In this document: positions 36,011-43,528 of the stretch, piece by piece
How positions within the stretch are numbered: the first letter of the stretch is position 1
Layout: every line of letters starts with the position of its first letter
NCBI GenBank assembly: GCA_903870275.1
Contig: CAIQCK010000020.1
Span: forward strand, 1 to 64,000
Length of the DNA: 64,000 bases
Origin: an uncultured bacterium
GTDB taxonomy: Bacteria; Verrucomicrobiota; Verrucomicrobiia; CAIQCK01
Reading direction: 5' to 3'
Program-made: the position numbers and the translations under genes
Notes under the pieces: model-generated
What the model saw: the letters and a program-made list of their open reading frames with translations, nothing else
Told to the model about the DNA's origin: nothing
The model's database searches: none

Positions 36011-36568
36011 ATGACGAAGAAGGTTTTGGTTCCACTTGCGCCCGGTTTCGAGGAGATCGAGGCGATCACGGTCGTTGACATCCTGCGGCGCGCCGGCGTG
36101 GAGGTGACGGTGGCGGGCACGCAGGCCGGCGCCATCGAGGCTTCGCGCCAGACCAAACATCTGCCGGACTGCACGCTCGACGATGCGCTGGCGCGCGCCG
36201 ATGAGTTTGACATGATCGTCCTGCCCGGCGGCCAGCCCGGCACGAACAATCTCCGCGCCGACTCGCGCGTGAAGACGCTCGTGGAGCGGTTGCGCGCCCG
36301 GAACAAGATCACCGCCGCCATCTGCGCCGCGCCGACGGTGTTGTCGGCTTTCGGCGTGTTGCGGGGCCGGCGCGCCACCGGCCATCCCAGCTCGCGGGCG
36401 CTGCTGCTTGCGGGCGAGGTCGTGGACGAGCGCGTGGTGGTGGACGGGCCGGTGGTAACAAGCCAGTCGGCCGGCACGGCGATGGAGTTCGCCTTCAAAT
36501 TGGTGGAACTGCTCTGCGGCAAGGAAAAAGCAGCCGAGGTCAACCAGGGAGTGCAGGCCCGACTGTGA
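36011..36568 (+). CDS. DJ-1/PfpI-family protein (YajL/DJ-1-like)
   Basis: This is a 185-residue, full-length DJ-1 fold. It has the conserved Glu in FEEIEAITVVD, the reactive Cys in AAICAAPTVL at about position 106 in the nucleophile elbow, and GHPSSRALL and QSAGTAMEFA as in the YajL branch. It probably acts as a glyoxalase/deglycase-type or oxidative-stress protein in the cytoplasm. It is the first gene of a three-gene operon. Its TGA overlaps the GTG start of the LemA gene by 4 bases (GTGA). No ribosome-binding site is seen, in line with the leaderless promoter. Confidence 0.9.
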   Translation: MTKKVLVPLAPGFEEIEAITVVDILRRAGVEVTVAGTQAGAIEASRQTKHLPDCTLDDALARADEFDMIVLPGGQPGTNNLRADSRVKTLVERLRARNKITAAICAAPTVLSAFGVLRGRRATGHPSSRALLLAGEVVDERVVVDGPVVTSQSAGTAMEFAFKLVELLCGKEKAAEVNQGVQARL

Positions 36569-37068
36569 CGCTCATCGGCATTGTTGGACTGGCCGCGCTC
36601 TGGGCGGTCGTGTTGCTGGCGCTGGGCAAACGCCGGCTCCAGGCACAGGCCACGGGCGTCGCCGCCGCATGGTCGCGCGTGCAAGCCTCTCTGGAAAGGC
36701 GTCACGAGCTTGGCCGCCAGATGGTCGCCAGCGCCGCCCGGCCGGACGATCCGCCGGTTTACGCGCTGCACGACGTGCTCACGCAGGCGGAGTTCGTCTC
36801 CGGCTTCGCGATGAAAGCGCGGACGGAAAACCAATTGAGCCGCGGATTGCGCGACGCCTTGGCGGTCGGCGGCGATGAGCGGTTTGCCGAAGCCGTGACG
36901 GCACTGCCCGCCGCGTTCGAGGCGATGCAAAACGCGGCCACCGACTACAACGCGCAAGTCCGCGACTACAACGCGGCGCTGGACCGGCAGTCCTTCGTCT
37001 CCCGGTTCTTCCGCTACGAACCGCGCGAGGAGTTCTGTCTGGAAGCCGTGGAGGAAGAAAAGCGTTGA
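36565..37068 (+). CDS. LemA-family membrane protein
   Basis: This is a 167-residue protein with a GTG start in a 4-base overlap with the DJ-1 stop codon. One N-terminal helix (IGIVGLAALWAVVLLALG) is followed by a coiled, charged helical bundle (AWSRVQASLERRHELGRQMV) and the family's YNAQVRDYNAAL motif. It ends with FFRYEPREEF. LemA proteins sit in the inner membrane with an extracytoplasmic or cytosolic helical domain of unknown function. The middle is more divergent than usual: many members read ARDYYNxAV. Its neighbour is an M50 protease, joined by a second 4-base overlap (TTGA). Confidence 0.85.
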   Translation: MTLIGIVGLAALWAVVLLALGKRRLQAQATGVAAAWSRVQASLERRHELGRQMVASAARPDDPPVYALHDVLTQAEFVSGFAMKARTENQLSRGLRDALAVGGDERFAEAVTALPAAFEAMQNAATDYNAQVRDYNAALDRQSFVSRFFRYEPREEFCLEAVEEEKR

Positions 37069-37841
37069 GCGAGTCTCACCCGCCGCAACACCACAACCCT
37101 TGGAAAAAATGGGGAACTGCCATCGCTGCCGGCGGCGTGCTCGCCTTGAAGTTCCTGCCGCTGCTGTTGAAGGCCGGCGGCACGATGATCCTGAGCATCG
37201 TCGTCTATGCTTATTTTTGGGGCTGGCGGTTTGCGGTCGGCTTCGTGGTGTTGATGCTCGTGCACGAGTGCGGCCATCTCGTCGCCGCGCGCCGGTGCGG
37301 GCTGAAGGTCAGCATGCCGATGTTCATCCCGTTCATGGGCGCGGTGATCGCGTTGAAGGAAGCCCCGCGCAACGCGTGGATCGAAGCGCAAGTAGGCATC
37401 GGCGGGCCGTTGATGGGCACGGCGGGCGCGTTCGCATGCCTGTTCGCTTACGAGTTTCTCCACAACCCGCTTTTCCTTGTCCTGGCTTACACTGGATTCT
37501 GGCTGAACCTGTTCAATCTGATTCCGATCGTGCCGTTGGACGGCGGGCGGGTGGTGACGGCGATCTCGCCGTGGCTGTGGGTGGCGGGACTGGTTTTGAT
37601 GGTGTTCGTGCTGCTGCAATCCTCGTTCAATTTGTTCATCATCCTGATTGTCGGATTCTCATTGCCGCGGGTGTTCGCGTTGTTCGGGCGGCGGAATGAG
37701 GCGGAACGGCGGTACTTCGAACTGACGCCGGGCCAGCGCGGGCTGATGAGCGTGATTTATTTCGGCCTCGCCGGCTTGCTCGGCTGGTTGATGCACGACA
37801 CGCAAGCGCAGATAGACTTGCTGCGGGCCGCCGGTAATTGA
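37065..37841 (+). CDS. Site-2-protease (M50) family metalloprotease
   Basis: The start is a TTG in a TTGA overlap with the LemA stop, behind GAGGAAGAAAAG. There are five or six hydrophobic helices. The zinc-binding motif VHECGHLVAA (HExxH) is at about residue 67, and the second-site NLIPIVPLDGGR motif (NxxPxxPLDGG) lies in a later helix. The fold is that of intramembrane cleaving S2P enzymes. No PDZ domain is present. It probably cuts a membrane-bound regulatory or quality-control substrate. Tight coupling to LemA suggests a joint function. The substrate is unknown. Confidence 0.9.
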   Translation: MSESHPPQHHNPWKKWGTAIAAGGVLALKFLPLLLKAGGTMILSIVVYAYFWGWRFAVGFVVLMLVHECGHLVAARRCGLKVSMPMFIPFMGAVIALKEAPRNAWIEAQVGIGGPLMGTAGAFACLFAYEFLHNPLFLVLAYTGFWLNLFNLIPIVPLDGGRVVTAISPWLWVAGLVLMVFVLLQSSFNLFIILIVGFSLPRVFALFGRRNEAERRYFELTPGQRGLMSVIYFGLAGLLGWLMHDTQAQIDLLRAAGN

Positions 37842-37843
37842 TC

Positions 37844-38176
37844 TCAACCCGCGAGCTGCCGCTTCTTCGCGCACTCGTCGCAGTGGCAGAGCGCGCGCAG
37901 ATAATCGAACGAGTAGATGCCGGTCTGGTGGCCGTCCTGCCAGACCGGCTGAACGGCATAGCCGCCCACGGCTTGGAGGCGGACGAGTTGAAAACTTTGC
38001 GGTGTGAGATTCGGCGGCGGACCTTTGTGAAGATGGCCGAGTACGTCGGGTTCGCCTTGGCAACTGGCGCACGGACAATAGCGGCGCAGTTCCTCCAGCT
38101 TTAGATAAGTCTCGTGGCCGTCGTCCCACAAAATCGCTAGCTCTTCGCCGATGGGCTGAATATCTTTCGGTGCCAT
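37844..38176 (-). CDS. DUF971 / GBBH-like N-terminal domain protein (110 aa)
   Basis: The ATG at 38176 starts a compact protein with two zinc-ligand-like clusters: LRRYCPCASCQGEPD, and a C-terminal CHCDECAKKR. ILWDDGHETYL and DGHQTGIYSFDYLRAL complete the family's pattern. DUF971 proteins occur with iron-sulfur assembly ATPases (Mrp/ApbC) and as the N-terminal domain of gamma-butyrobetaine hydroxylase. Metal binding is likely, the reaction is unknown. It is divergent from thiD, whose start is only 23 bases away, so regulatory elements must overlap the coding regions. Confidence 0.85.
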   Translation of the reverse strand: MAPKDIQPIGEELAILWDDGHETYLKLEELRRYCPCASCQGEPDVLGHLHKGPPPNLTPQSFQLVRLQAVGGYAVQPVWQDGHQTGIYSFDYLRALCHCDECAKKRQLAG

Positions 38177-38199
38177 TGCGGCAGAACTTAACAGACGCC

Positions 38200-38961
38200 A
38201 TGAAATCCACAAGGCCACAGCCCGTCGCGTTGACCGTCGCCGGTTCCGACAGCAGCGGCGGCGCGGGCGCGCAGGCGGACCTGCGCGTGTTCTGGGCGCT
38301 CGGCGTTCGCGGCGCGAGCGCGATCACCGCGTTGACCTGCCAGAACGCTCGCGCCGTCATTGGCGTCCAAGCGGCGCGCGCGGCCATCGTCGCGCGGCAA
38401 ATCGAGGCGGTGTGCGACGAAGTCCGACCGGCCGCGGTGAAAACGGGAATGCTGACGAACGCGTCCATCGTCGCGGCGGTGGCGCGCGAGTTGGCGCGGC
38501 GGCGGCTGGCCAACATCGTCGTGGACCCGGTGATGGTGTCGAGCAGCGGCCATCGGCTGCTGAGCGCGCGGGCGGTCGCGACCCTGCGCGGCCAATTACT
38601 GCCGCTGGCAACGCTCGTCACACCTAATCTCGACGAAGCGGGTGTGCTGCTTGGCGGCGATCCGCCGCGAAGTGTCGCGCAAATGCGGGAGGCGGCGCGG
38701 ACGCTTGCCGCGAATTTCGGCGTCGCCGTGTTGATCAAGGGCGGCCATTTGCCGGAATGCGAATCGGCGGTGGACGTGCTTTGCGTTAACAGCCGGCTGA
38801 GCGAGTTCCGCGCGCCGCGCGTGGCGGCGATGAAGATTCACGGCAGCGGCTGCATCTACTCGGCGGCCATTGCCGCGTGGCTGGCGCGCGGAGCCGGTCT
38901 CATTGAGGCGGTGCGTCGCGCGAAGCGCTACGTCACGGCGCAGTTTCGAGAAAGAGGTTAG
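38200..38961 (+). CDS. thiD: Hydroxymethylpyrimidine (phosphate) kinase ThiD
   Basis: This is a 253-residue ribokinase-fold enzyme. The N-terminal substrate motif is VAGSDSSGGAGAQADLR, and VVDPVMVSSSGHRLL and LVTPNLDEAGVLLG follow in the expected order. The anion-hole and catalytic motif KIHGSGCIYSAAIAAWLARG keeps the Gly-Ser-Gly-Cys turn, although the usual HGTGCT reads HGSGCI. It phosphorylates HMP and HMP-phosphate in thiamine pyrophosphate synthesis. No other thi gene is nearby. The promoter, if any, lies within the divergent DUF971 gene. The gene ends before a repeat hairpin that faces the convergent kinase gene. Confidence 0.92.
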   Translation: MKSTRPQPVALTVAGSDSSGGAGAQADLRVFWALGVRGASAITALTCQNARAVIGVQAARAAIVARQIEAVCDEVRPAAVKTGMLTNASIVAAVARELARRRLANIVVDPVMVSSSGHRLLSARAVATLRGQLLPLATLVTPNLDEAGVLLGGDPPRSVAQMREAARTLAANFGVAVLIKGGHLPECESAVDVLCVNSRLSEFRAPRVAAMKIHGSGCIYSAAIAAWLARGAGLIEAVRRAKRYVTAQFRERG

Positions 38962-39068
38962 GGGCGGAATTCAACGCGGAGACGCAGAGATTCTGCATAA
39001 ACTCCGCGTTCCTTCGCGCCCTTTACGCCTCTGCGTTGAACTCCGCCAACTTCTCCATCCTCACCCAA
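38962..39068. repeat. Long inverted repeat, likely bidirectional terminator (ttcaacgcagagacgcagag type)
   Basis: The arm GGCGGAATTCAACGC (38963-38977) pairs with GCGTTGAACTCCGCC (39033-39047) with one mismatch. Inner units (GACGCAGAG; CCTCTGCG) can extend the stem. It fills the gap between convergent thiD and the kinase gene, where a hairpin would end both transcripts. A related repeat without its second arm lies at 63237-63270. Confidence 0.6.
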
Positions 39069-40793
39069 CTACGCTGGCAGGAATACGCGGAAGGTGGTGC
39101 CTTTGCCGGGAGCGCTCTCCACTTCGATGCGGCCGTGATGGGCGTCAATGATTTTGCGCACGACGGCGAGGCCGAGTCCGGTGCCGGTGCGTTTGGTGGT
39201 CAGGAATCCATCGAACAACCGCTGCCGCACCTCGGCGGTCATGCCAACGCCGGTGTCGGTGATGACCACGCAAACACCCGCATCGCGCGGCTCCGTGGTG
39301 ATGGTAAGCGTGCCGCCGCGCGGCATCGCTTGCACGGCGTTGAGGATCAGGTTCAGCGCGGCCTGCTCGATCTGCGTGCGGTCCAGCAACGCGCGCGGCA
39401 GGTCGGGCGCGGGCCGCCACTGGAGCGCGATGTTTTGCTGCGCAAGCTTGTGGCGGACCAGCAGCAGCACGTCGTCGAATAGCGCGTTCACGTCCGCTGG
39501 TTTCAACTCCGGCTCGCTGCGCCGCGCGAACGTCAGCACCTGATCGAGGATGCGGTTCATCTGGTCCATCTTCTCCTCGATAATGCGGGAGTCCTTCGTA
39601 CGCGGATCGCCGCCGTCGAACCGGAGGTCGAGCGAGTGGAAGAGCATTTTAACGATGGTGAGCGGGTTGCGAATTTCGTGCGCGATCTCCGCGGCGAGCA
39701 GGCCGAGCGCGCTGAGCTGTTCGTTCTGGCGGAGTTGCTCCTCGACGTCCACCACCTTTTCGTAAAGCTGCGCCTTGCGCACCGCCACGGAGCCAAGGCC
39801 GGCCAGCGCCGTCAGTAGCAGGATTTCGTCGTTGGAAAAACGGTGTGGTTCGGCGGTATAGACCGACAGCACGCCGATGGCCTCGTCGCCGGAGACCAGC
39901 GGCACGCTCAACAGCGAAACGAGGCCTTCCCGGCGCGCCAGCTCGGTGTGCTGATACTGGTCGCTTTCCTGGACGTTGCGGACGGCGAGCGGCCGTTTGC
40001 GGCGGACCACGACGCCGACGAGGCAATCGTCAACTTTCAGGTTCGGCCGACGCACGTAGTCTTCGCCGGCTCCGTCGCTGGCCTTGAGTTCCAACTCTTC
40101 GCGGTCCGGCGTCAACAGCAGCGCCGAGCAGAGCCGCGCCCGCATCAGCCGCCGCGCCTCGCGCACAATGTGCCGGAGCACTTCCTCCAGCGTGAGCGGC
40201 AGCAGGATGTCCTGGCCGATGGTGATAAGCGTTTCGAGTTGCGCGGCGCGCTGGCGGAGCTGGCGGATGAGCCAGGCGTTGTGCAGCACGCGCGCGGCCT
40301 GCGCCGCCAGCGCCACGAGCAATTCCTCGTCGGCGACGCCGAACGCGTCGAGCCTGTCGCTGTCCACATTTAGCACGCCCTGCACCTGGCCCTCGAACTC
40401 CAGCGGCACGGCCAGTTCGCTGCGCACGCCCTCGCGCACCGCTACGTATCGCCGCTCGTGTGTCACATCGCCGACGCGCAATGGCCGGCCGTGTTCGGCC
40501 ACCCAGCCGGTGACGCCTTCGCCGAGACGTAGTTTCACCTGCATGATCTTCGGGTCCAGTCCGAACGACGCGTCAACGTCCAGCCGGCCGGTGTCGGGAT
40601 TAAGGAGCACCACCGAGCCGCTGTCGGCCCTTGTGACACGCACGGCCTCGCGCAGGACGAGGTTGACCACCTCGCGCGGGTCGAGCGTGGTGTTCAGCGC
40701 GACGGTGACGCTGTGCAACGCCTGCAACCGCTCGTATCGCTCGCGTAAATCGGAGACTTTGGATTTCATTTCACTCTTCGTTTCCGAAGCCAT
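39069..40793 (-). CDS. Soluble histidine kinase with two GAF domains
   Basis: The 574-residue protein has GGAG upstream of the ATG. A short coiled coil (residues 10-35) is followed by a GAF domain (about 40-180, with VVLLNPDTGRL and RSELAVPLEFEGQVQGVLNVDS), a linker helix and a second GAF (about 205-350). HisKA then has the phospho-accepting His in EIAHEIRNPLTIVKM (about 380). The HATPase has N-box NLILNAVQAM, G1 DTGVGM and G2 GTGLGLAVV. No membrane segment is present, so it senses a cytoplasmic ligand, redox or small-molecule signal. No adjacent regulator gene is seen; the Rcp1-like receiver at 32692 is a candidate partner. Confidence 0.93.
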   Translation of the reverse strand: MASETKSEMKSKVSDLRERYERLQALHSVTVALNTTLDPREVVNLVLREAVRVTRADSGSVVLLNPDTGRLDVDASFGLDPKIMQVKLRLGEGVTGWVAEHGRPLRVGDVTHERRYVAVREGVRSELAVPLEFEGQVQGVLNVDSDRLDAFGVADEELLVALAAQAARVLHNAWLIRQLRQRAAQLETLITIGQDILLPLTLEEVLRHIVREARRLMRARLCSALLLTPDREELELKASDGAGEDYVRRPNLKVDDCLVGVVVRRKRPLAVRNVQESDQYQHTELARREGLVSLLSVPLVSGDEAIGVLSVYTAEPHRFSNDEILLLTALAGLGSVAVRKAQLYEKVVDVEEQLRQNEQLSALGLLAAEIAHEIRNPLTIVKMLFHSLDLRFDGGDPRTKDSRIIEEKMDQMNRILDQVLTFARRSEPELKPADVNALFDDVLLLVRHKLAQQNIALQWRPAPDLPRALLDRTQIEQAALNLILNAVQAMPRGGTLTITTEPRDAGVCVVITDTGVGMTAEVRQRLFDGFLTTKRTGTGLGLAVVRKIIDAHHGRIEVESAPGKGTTFRVFLPA

Positions 40794-40937
40794 CCCGCTC
40801 CGCGGGCAACCCGGAAACGATCCTGTGGGTTTGTAGTGGAGTTAGACGGCAAAGTCCACAGACGATTGCGCGCGCGACGGCCGGCTTTGGTTGAAAACCA
40901 GAAGAAATCGCTTTGCCCACCGGAAAGGCGAATGCGA

Positions 40938-41696
40938 TCAGTAGCGCCACCAAATCCGCAACAGGTCGCGAGGAGCTTGTGACGCGTAGTGCGAAAAGAA
41001 CCGGGACTTCTCCGTGTCGCGCCACTCGCGCAAATGCACTTCCGCAATCGCGCGCCGCGCCTGCTTGCGGCCCACGAAACGAATCAGGCGCGCCATCACT
41101 TCGATGTCGAACAGCCACGGACTGAGGAACGGTTCGCGGAAAATGTCCTGCGCCGCCTTGCGACGAAACACTTTCGCGCCGCATTGGGTGTCGTGGAATC
41201 GCATCCCCAGCGCCGCCGAGGCCGCGTGCGCAAACCCCCAGCTCGTCAACCGCCGCCACGCCGGACGGTGAACCTTGTGACTGGCGTCCTGCCGGCGCAC
41301 ACCAATGGCCGCAAGCGCCTCCGGCTGGCGGTCAAGTTGCGTCATGAAATCGTGGACCAGCCTCAAGGACGCGGAAAGGTCGGCGTCCCAGTAGCCGATA
41401 TATTCCGACGGCCAGAGCCGCAACGCGTGCAGCACGCCGTAGCGCACCGCGCCGGCCTTGCCGAGGTTGCGGCTGAGGTGGATCGCCTCCACGCGCGGAT
41501 GTGTCCGCACAAAGCCGGTCAGCATCTCCAAGGTGCCGTCGGTGCTGCCGTCGTCCACGAACACGATCCAGTCGTTGGGCTCCTCGGCGAGGTGCGCGTG
41601 CCACGCGGCGATCTTGAGCCGGTGCGCCTCGTTGTAACAGGGCACGATCAGCACCAGCCGGCTGTGGGGACGCGGAATTTGGATCGCTGAATTCAA
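40938..41696 (-). CDS. Family 2 glycosyltransferase, dolichyl-phosphate-glucosyltransferase-like (252 aa)
   Basis: The start is a TTG that overlaps the AraC gene's stop (TTGA), so translation is probably coupled. GT2 motifs are intact: LVLIVPCYNEAHRL, VFVDDGSTDGTLEML, the DxD metal site in IGYWDADLSASL, and DTQCGAKVFRR with the SPWLFDIEVMARL acceptor region. These match eukaryote-like Alg5/DPG synthases. No membrane helix is present. It is probably cytosolic at the membrane face, transferring a sugar to a polyprenyl phosphate. The pairing with an AraC regulator is unusual and may reflect shared regulation. Confidence 0.88.
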   Translation of the reverse strand: MNSAIQIPRPHSRLVLIVPCYNEAHRLKIAAWHAHLAEEPNDWIVFVDDGSTDGTLEMLTGFVRTHPRVEAIHLSRNLGKAGAVRYGVLHALRLWPSEYIGYWDADLSASLRLVHDFMTQLDRQPEALAAIGVRRQDASHKVHRPAWRRLTSWGFAHAASAALGMRFHDTQCGAKVFRRKAAQDIFREPFLSPWLFDIEVMARLIRFVGRKQARRAIAEVHLREWRDTEKSRFFSHYASQAPRDLLRIWWRY

Positions 41697-42718
41697 TGTC
41701 GGCCTTGGGTTTGCCGGCGGTAGTCGCGCGGCGTGCAGCGCATCTGCCGGCTGAAAACGTTGGCGAAATACTGGCTCGATGAAAAACCGCTCGCGAAGGC
41801 GATATCCGTGATCGTCGCCCCGGGCTGGCGCGCCAGCAGGTCGCAGGCCCGCTCGATGCGCGCGTGGTTCAGGTATTTTGTCGGCGTCATGTTCGTCAGT
41901 TTTCGGAAATGATGTACAAATTGCGTCACTTTCATGTGACAGCTTTCCGCCATGGATTCAAGCGTCCACGGCTGGTCGAGCGCGGCGGCCAGTTCGCCCA
42001 GGAACAGCCGCAGCGTCCGCTCGGCGCTGGTCAGCGACTCGCGCAGCGGAATTTTCCGCTCACGGAAAATCTCCAGCAGTGCCAGCAGCGCCTCGTTGAT
42101 GAGCACCGCCAGCCGCGAGCAACGGCTGCCATCGCGGTCCTCGTCCGCCGCCTGCGCGATGCCGAGGAAGCAGCGCCGCATGTCCTCCGAGCCGGGCCAG
42201 ACGTATTGCTCGTTCTGCCGCAGGCAGCGAGTCAGGAATTCCAGGTCCTCGTGATTGAGGATGATCCATGCCGGCCACTTCCACGTCTGGTGCGGCCGGC
42301 GCACGCCAACGTCGAGGATGAACCAGGCCAGCTTGCTGGAGCCGATGCACGGGTCGCCAAGTTGGTGCGGCTGCCATGGGCGCGTGATCATGAACTGGTC
42401 GTGCGCCAGCGTCTGCCGGTTCGATTCGATGAACACCGGCGTCTGTCCGCTCGCTAGGAACGCGACCTCGATACCCTCGTTGCGGTGGACCGGCAATCCC
42501 CAATGTTGCATCGGCCCGGCGTCCCAGTAACCGACGCTGCGCACGCCCGGCAACTGTTCGCGCCCCAGCCGGCGGCCCGGATACCCTTCGCGCGCCAGCG
42601 CGCTGAACCGCACCTGGCCCGCGCGCACCGCTTCCACCAGCGGCTGGCAGCTGTCCGCGTGGTAGGTCTTGCCCGCCTCGCGATAGGTTGGTTGATGGTA
42701 GCTGACAGCTTTCCGCAT
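41693..42718 (-). CDS. AraC-family transcriptional regulator
   Basis: The ATG at 42718 is chosen as start because an earlier in-frame ATG falls inside the upstream palindrome. The N-terminal cupin-like sensor has GLPVHRNEGIEVAFL and MITRPWQPHQLGDP. The C-terminal HTH pair has SMAESCHMKVTQFVHHFRKL and ITDIAFASGFSSSQYFANVFSRQ, a standard AraC signature. It probably senses a sugar or carbohydrate derivative. A 17-base palindrome (42725-42741) sits between promoter and start codon and may be its own operator. The GT2 gene is coupled downstream. Confidence 0.9.
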   Translation of the reverse strand: MRKAVSYHQPTYREAGKTYHADSCQPLVEAVRAGQVRFSALAREGYPGRRLGREQLPGVRSVGYWDAGPMQHWGLPVHRNEGIEVAFLASGQTPVFIESNRQTLAHDQFMITRPWQPHQLGDPCIGSSKLAWFILDVGVRRPHQTWKWPAWIILNHEDLEFLTRCLRQNEQYVWPGSEDMRRCFLGIAQAADEDRDGSRCSRLAVLINEALLALLEIFRERKIPLRESLTSAERTLRLFLGELAAALDQPWTLESMAESCHMKVTQFVHHFRKLTNMTPTKYLNHARIERACDLLARQPGATITDIAFASGFSSSQYFANVFSRQMRCTPRDYRRQTQGRH

Positions 42719-42724
42719 GATTTC

Positions 42725-42741
42725 GCCGGTTGGCAACCGGC
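42725..42741. promoter_or_regulatory. Perfect 17-base palindrome upstream of the AraC gene
   Basis: GCCGGTTG-G-CAACCGGC lies in the leader of the AraC gene, between its predicted promoter and its ATG. It may be an operator or an mRNA hairpin over the ribosome-binding region. Confidence 0.5.
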
Positions 42742-42748
42742 AAAAGCC

Positions 42749-42777
42749 AGACTATCTGTAGCAACGGCGTTTGTCAT
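42749..42777 (-). promoter_or_regulatory. Predicted sigma70-like promoter for the AraC gene
   Basis: On the minus strand ATGACA and TAGTCT are spaced 17 bases, about 30 bases before the ATG at 42718, and followed by the palindrome. Confidence 0.4.
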
Positions 42778-42820
42778 GCACTCTTCGGCCTTCCCCGTCG
42801 CTGGAGCCGGTAAATAGATT

Positions 42821-42849
42821 TTGGACTGCGTGAAAGCTTCGACTATGCT
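42821..42849 (+). promoter_or_regulatory. Predicted sigma70-like promoter of the TPR gene, near-leaderless
   Basis: TTGGAC and TATGCT are spaced 17 bases, 10 bases before the ATG at 42860. Divergent to the AraC promoter. Confidence 0.4.
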
Positions 42850-42859
42850 CCGGTATCGC

Positions 42860-43501
42860 ATGAGTCCCGAAGAACAAAAAGTTCTCGAATACTATAATCA
42901 GGCGCAGGAAGCGCGCCAAGCCGGCGACAACGCCGCCGCGCTGAATCACCTGCGCGCTTGTCTGGAGGTGCTGCGGCTGACCGCCGACCACCTCTCGCAA
43001 GGCCGCGTTTGCGCGTTGATGGGCGACATCCATGCGGGCGCGAACGAGCCGGCGGAGGCGCTGGCGTGTTTTGAACTGGCGGCCTCCTGCCTCACCGCTC
43101 CCGAAGCGAAGCGCGAACGGTTGATGGTCTTGTTCCGCCTCGCCCAAGCCGCGCGTTCCGTCGGCGACGCCCCAAGGTCGTTGGCGACCTACGACGAGAT
43201 CATCCGCATCGCCCCGGCGCTCCGCGACGTCCGCGCCGAGGGCATGGCGCGCGCCCTGCACGGCGAGGTTGTTTTCGATCGCGGAAGCCCGTTGGAGGGA
43301 TTGCACCAGATGCTATTGGGGCTGACACGCCTGCGCGCCGCCAAAGCGCCGGAAATGGAGACGATCATCGAACACGTCCGCCACTACGGCAGCCAGATTC
43401 CGCGCGACCGATACGAAAAACTGGTGGAGGACGAGTTGGACAGCCACAACTTGAAACTGAAGTTGCTGGCCGAGCCGCCAACCGCCGCGAGTCAGAAGTA
43501 G
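42860..43501 (+). CDS. TPR-repeat protein (213 aa)
   Basis: The ATG at 42860 is preferred because an upstream in-frame start lies inside the predicted promoter. The protein is a chain of helix-turn-helix units (EYYNQAQEARQAGDNAAALNHLRACLEV; GDIHAGANEPAEALACFELAASCL; RLAQAARSVGDAPRSLATYDEI), at least four degenerate tetratricopeptide repeats. The charged C-terminus is RYEKLVEDELDSHNLKLK. It has no signal peptide and is probably a cytosolic scaffold or regulator. It is divergent from the AraC gene. Confidence 0.72.
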   Translation: MSPEEQKVLEYYNQAQEARQAGDNAAALNHLRACLEVLRLTADHLSQGRVCALMGDIHAGANEPAEALACFELAASCLTAPEAKRERLMVLFRLAQAARSVGDAPRSLATYDEIIRIAPALRDVRAEGMARALHGEVVFDRGSPLEGLHQMLLGLTRLRAAKAPEMETIIEHVRHYGSQIPRDRYEKLVEDELDSHNLKLKLLAEPPTAASQK

Positions 43502-43528
43502 CCTCGCAGGCCAAAACCACTTGTGGGT

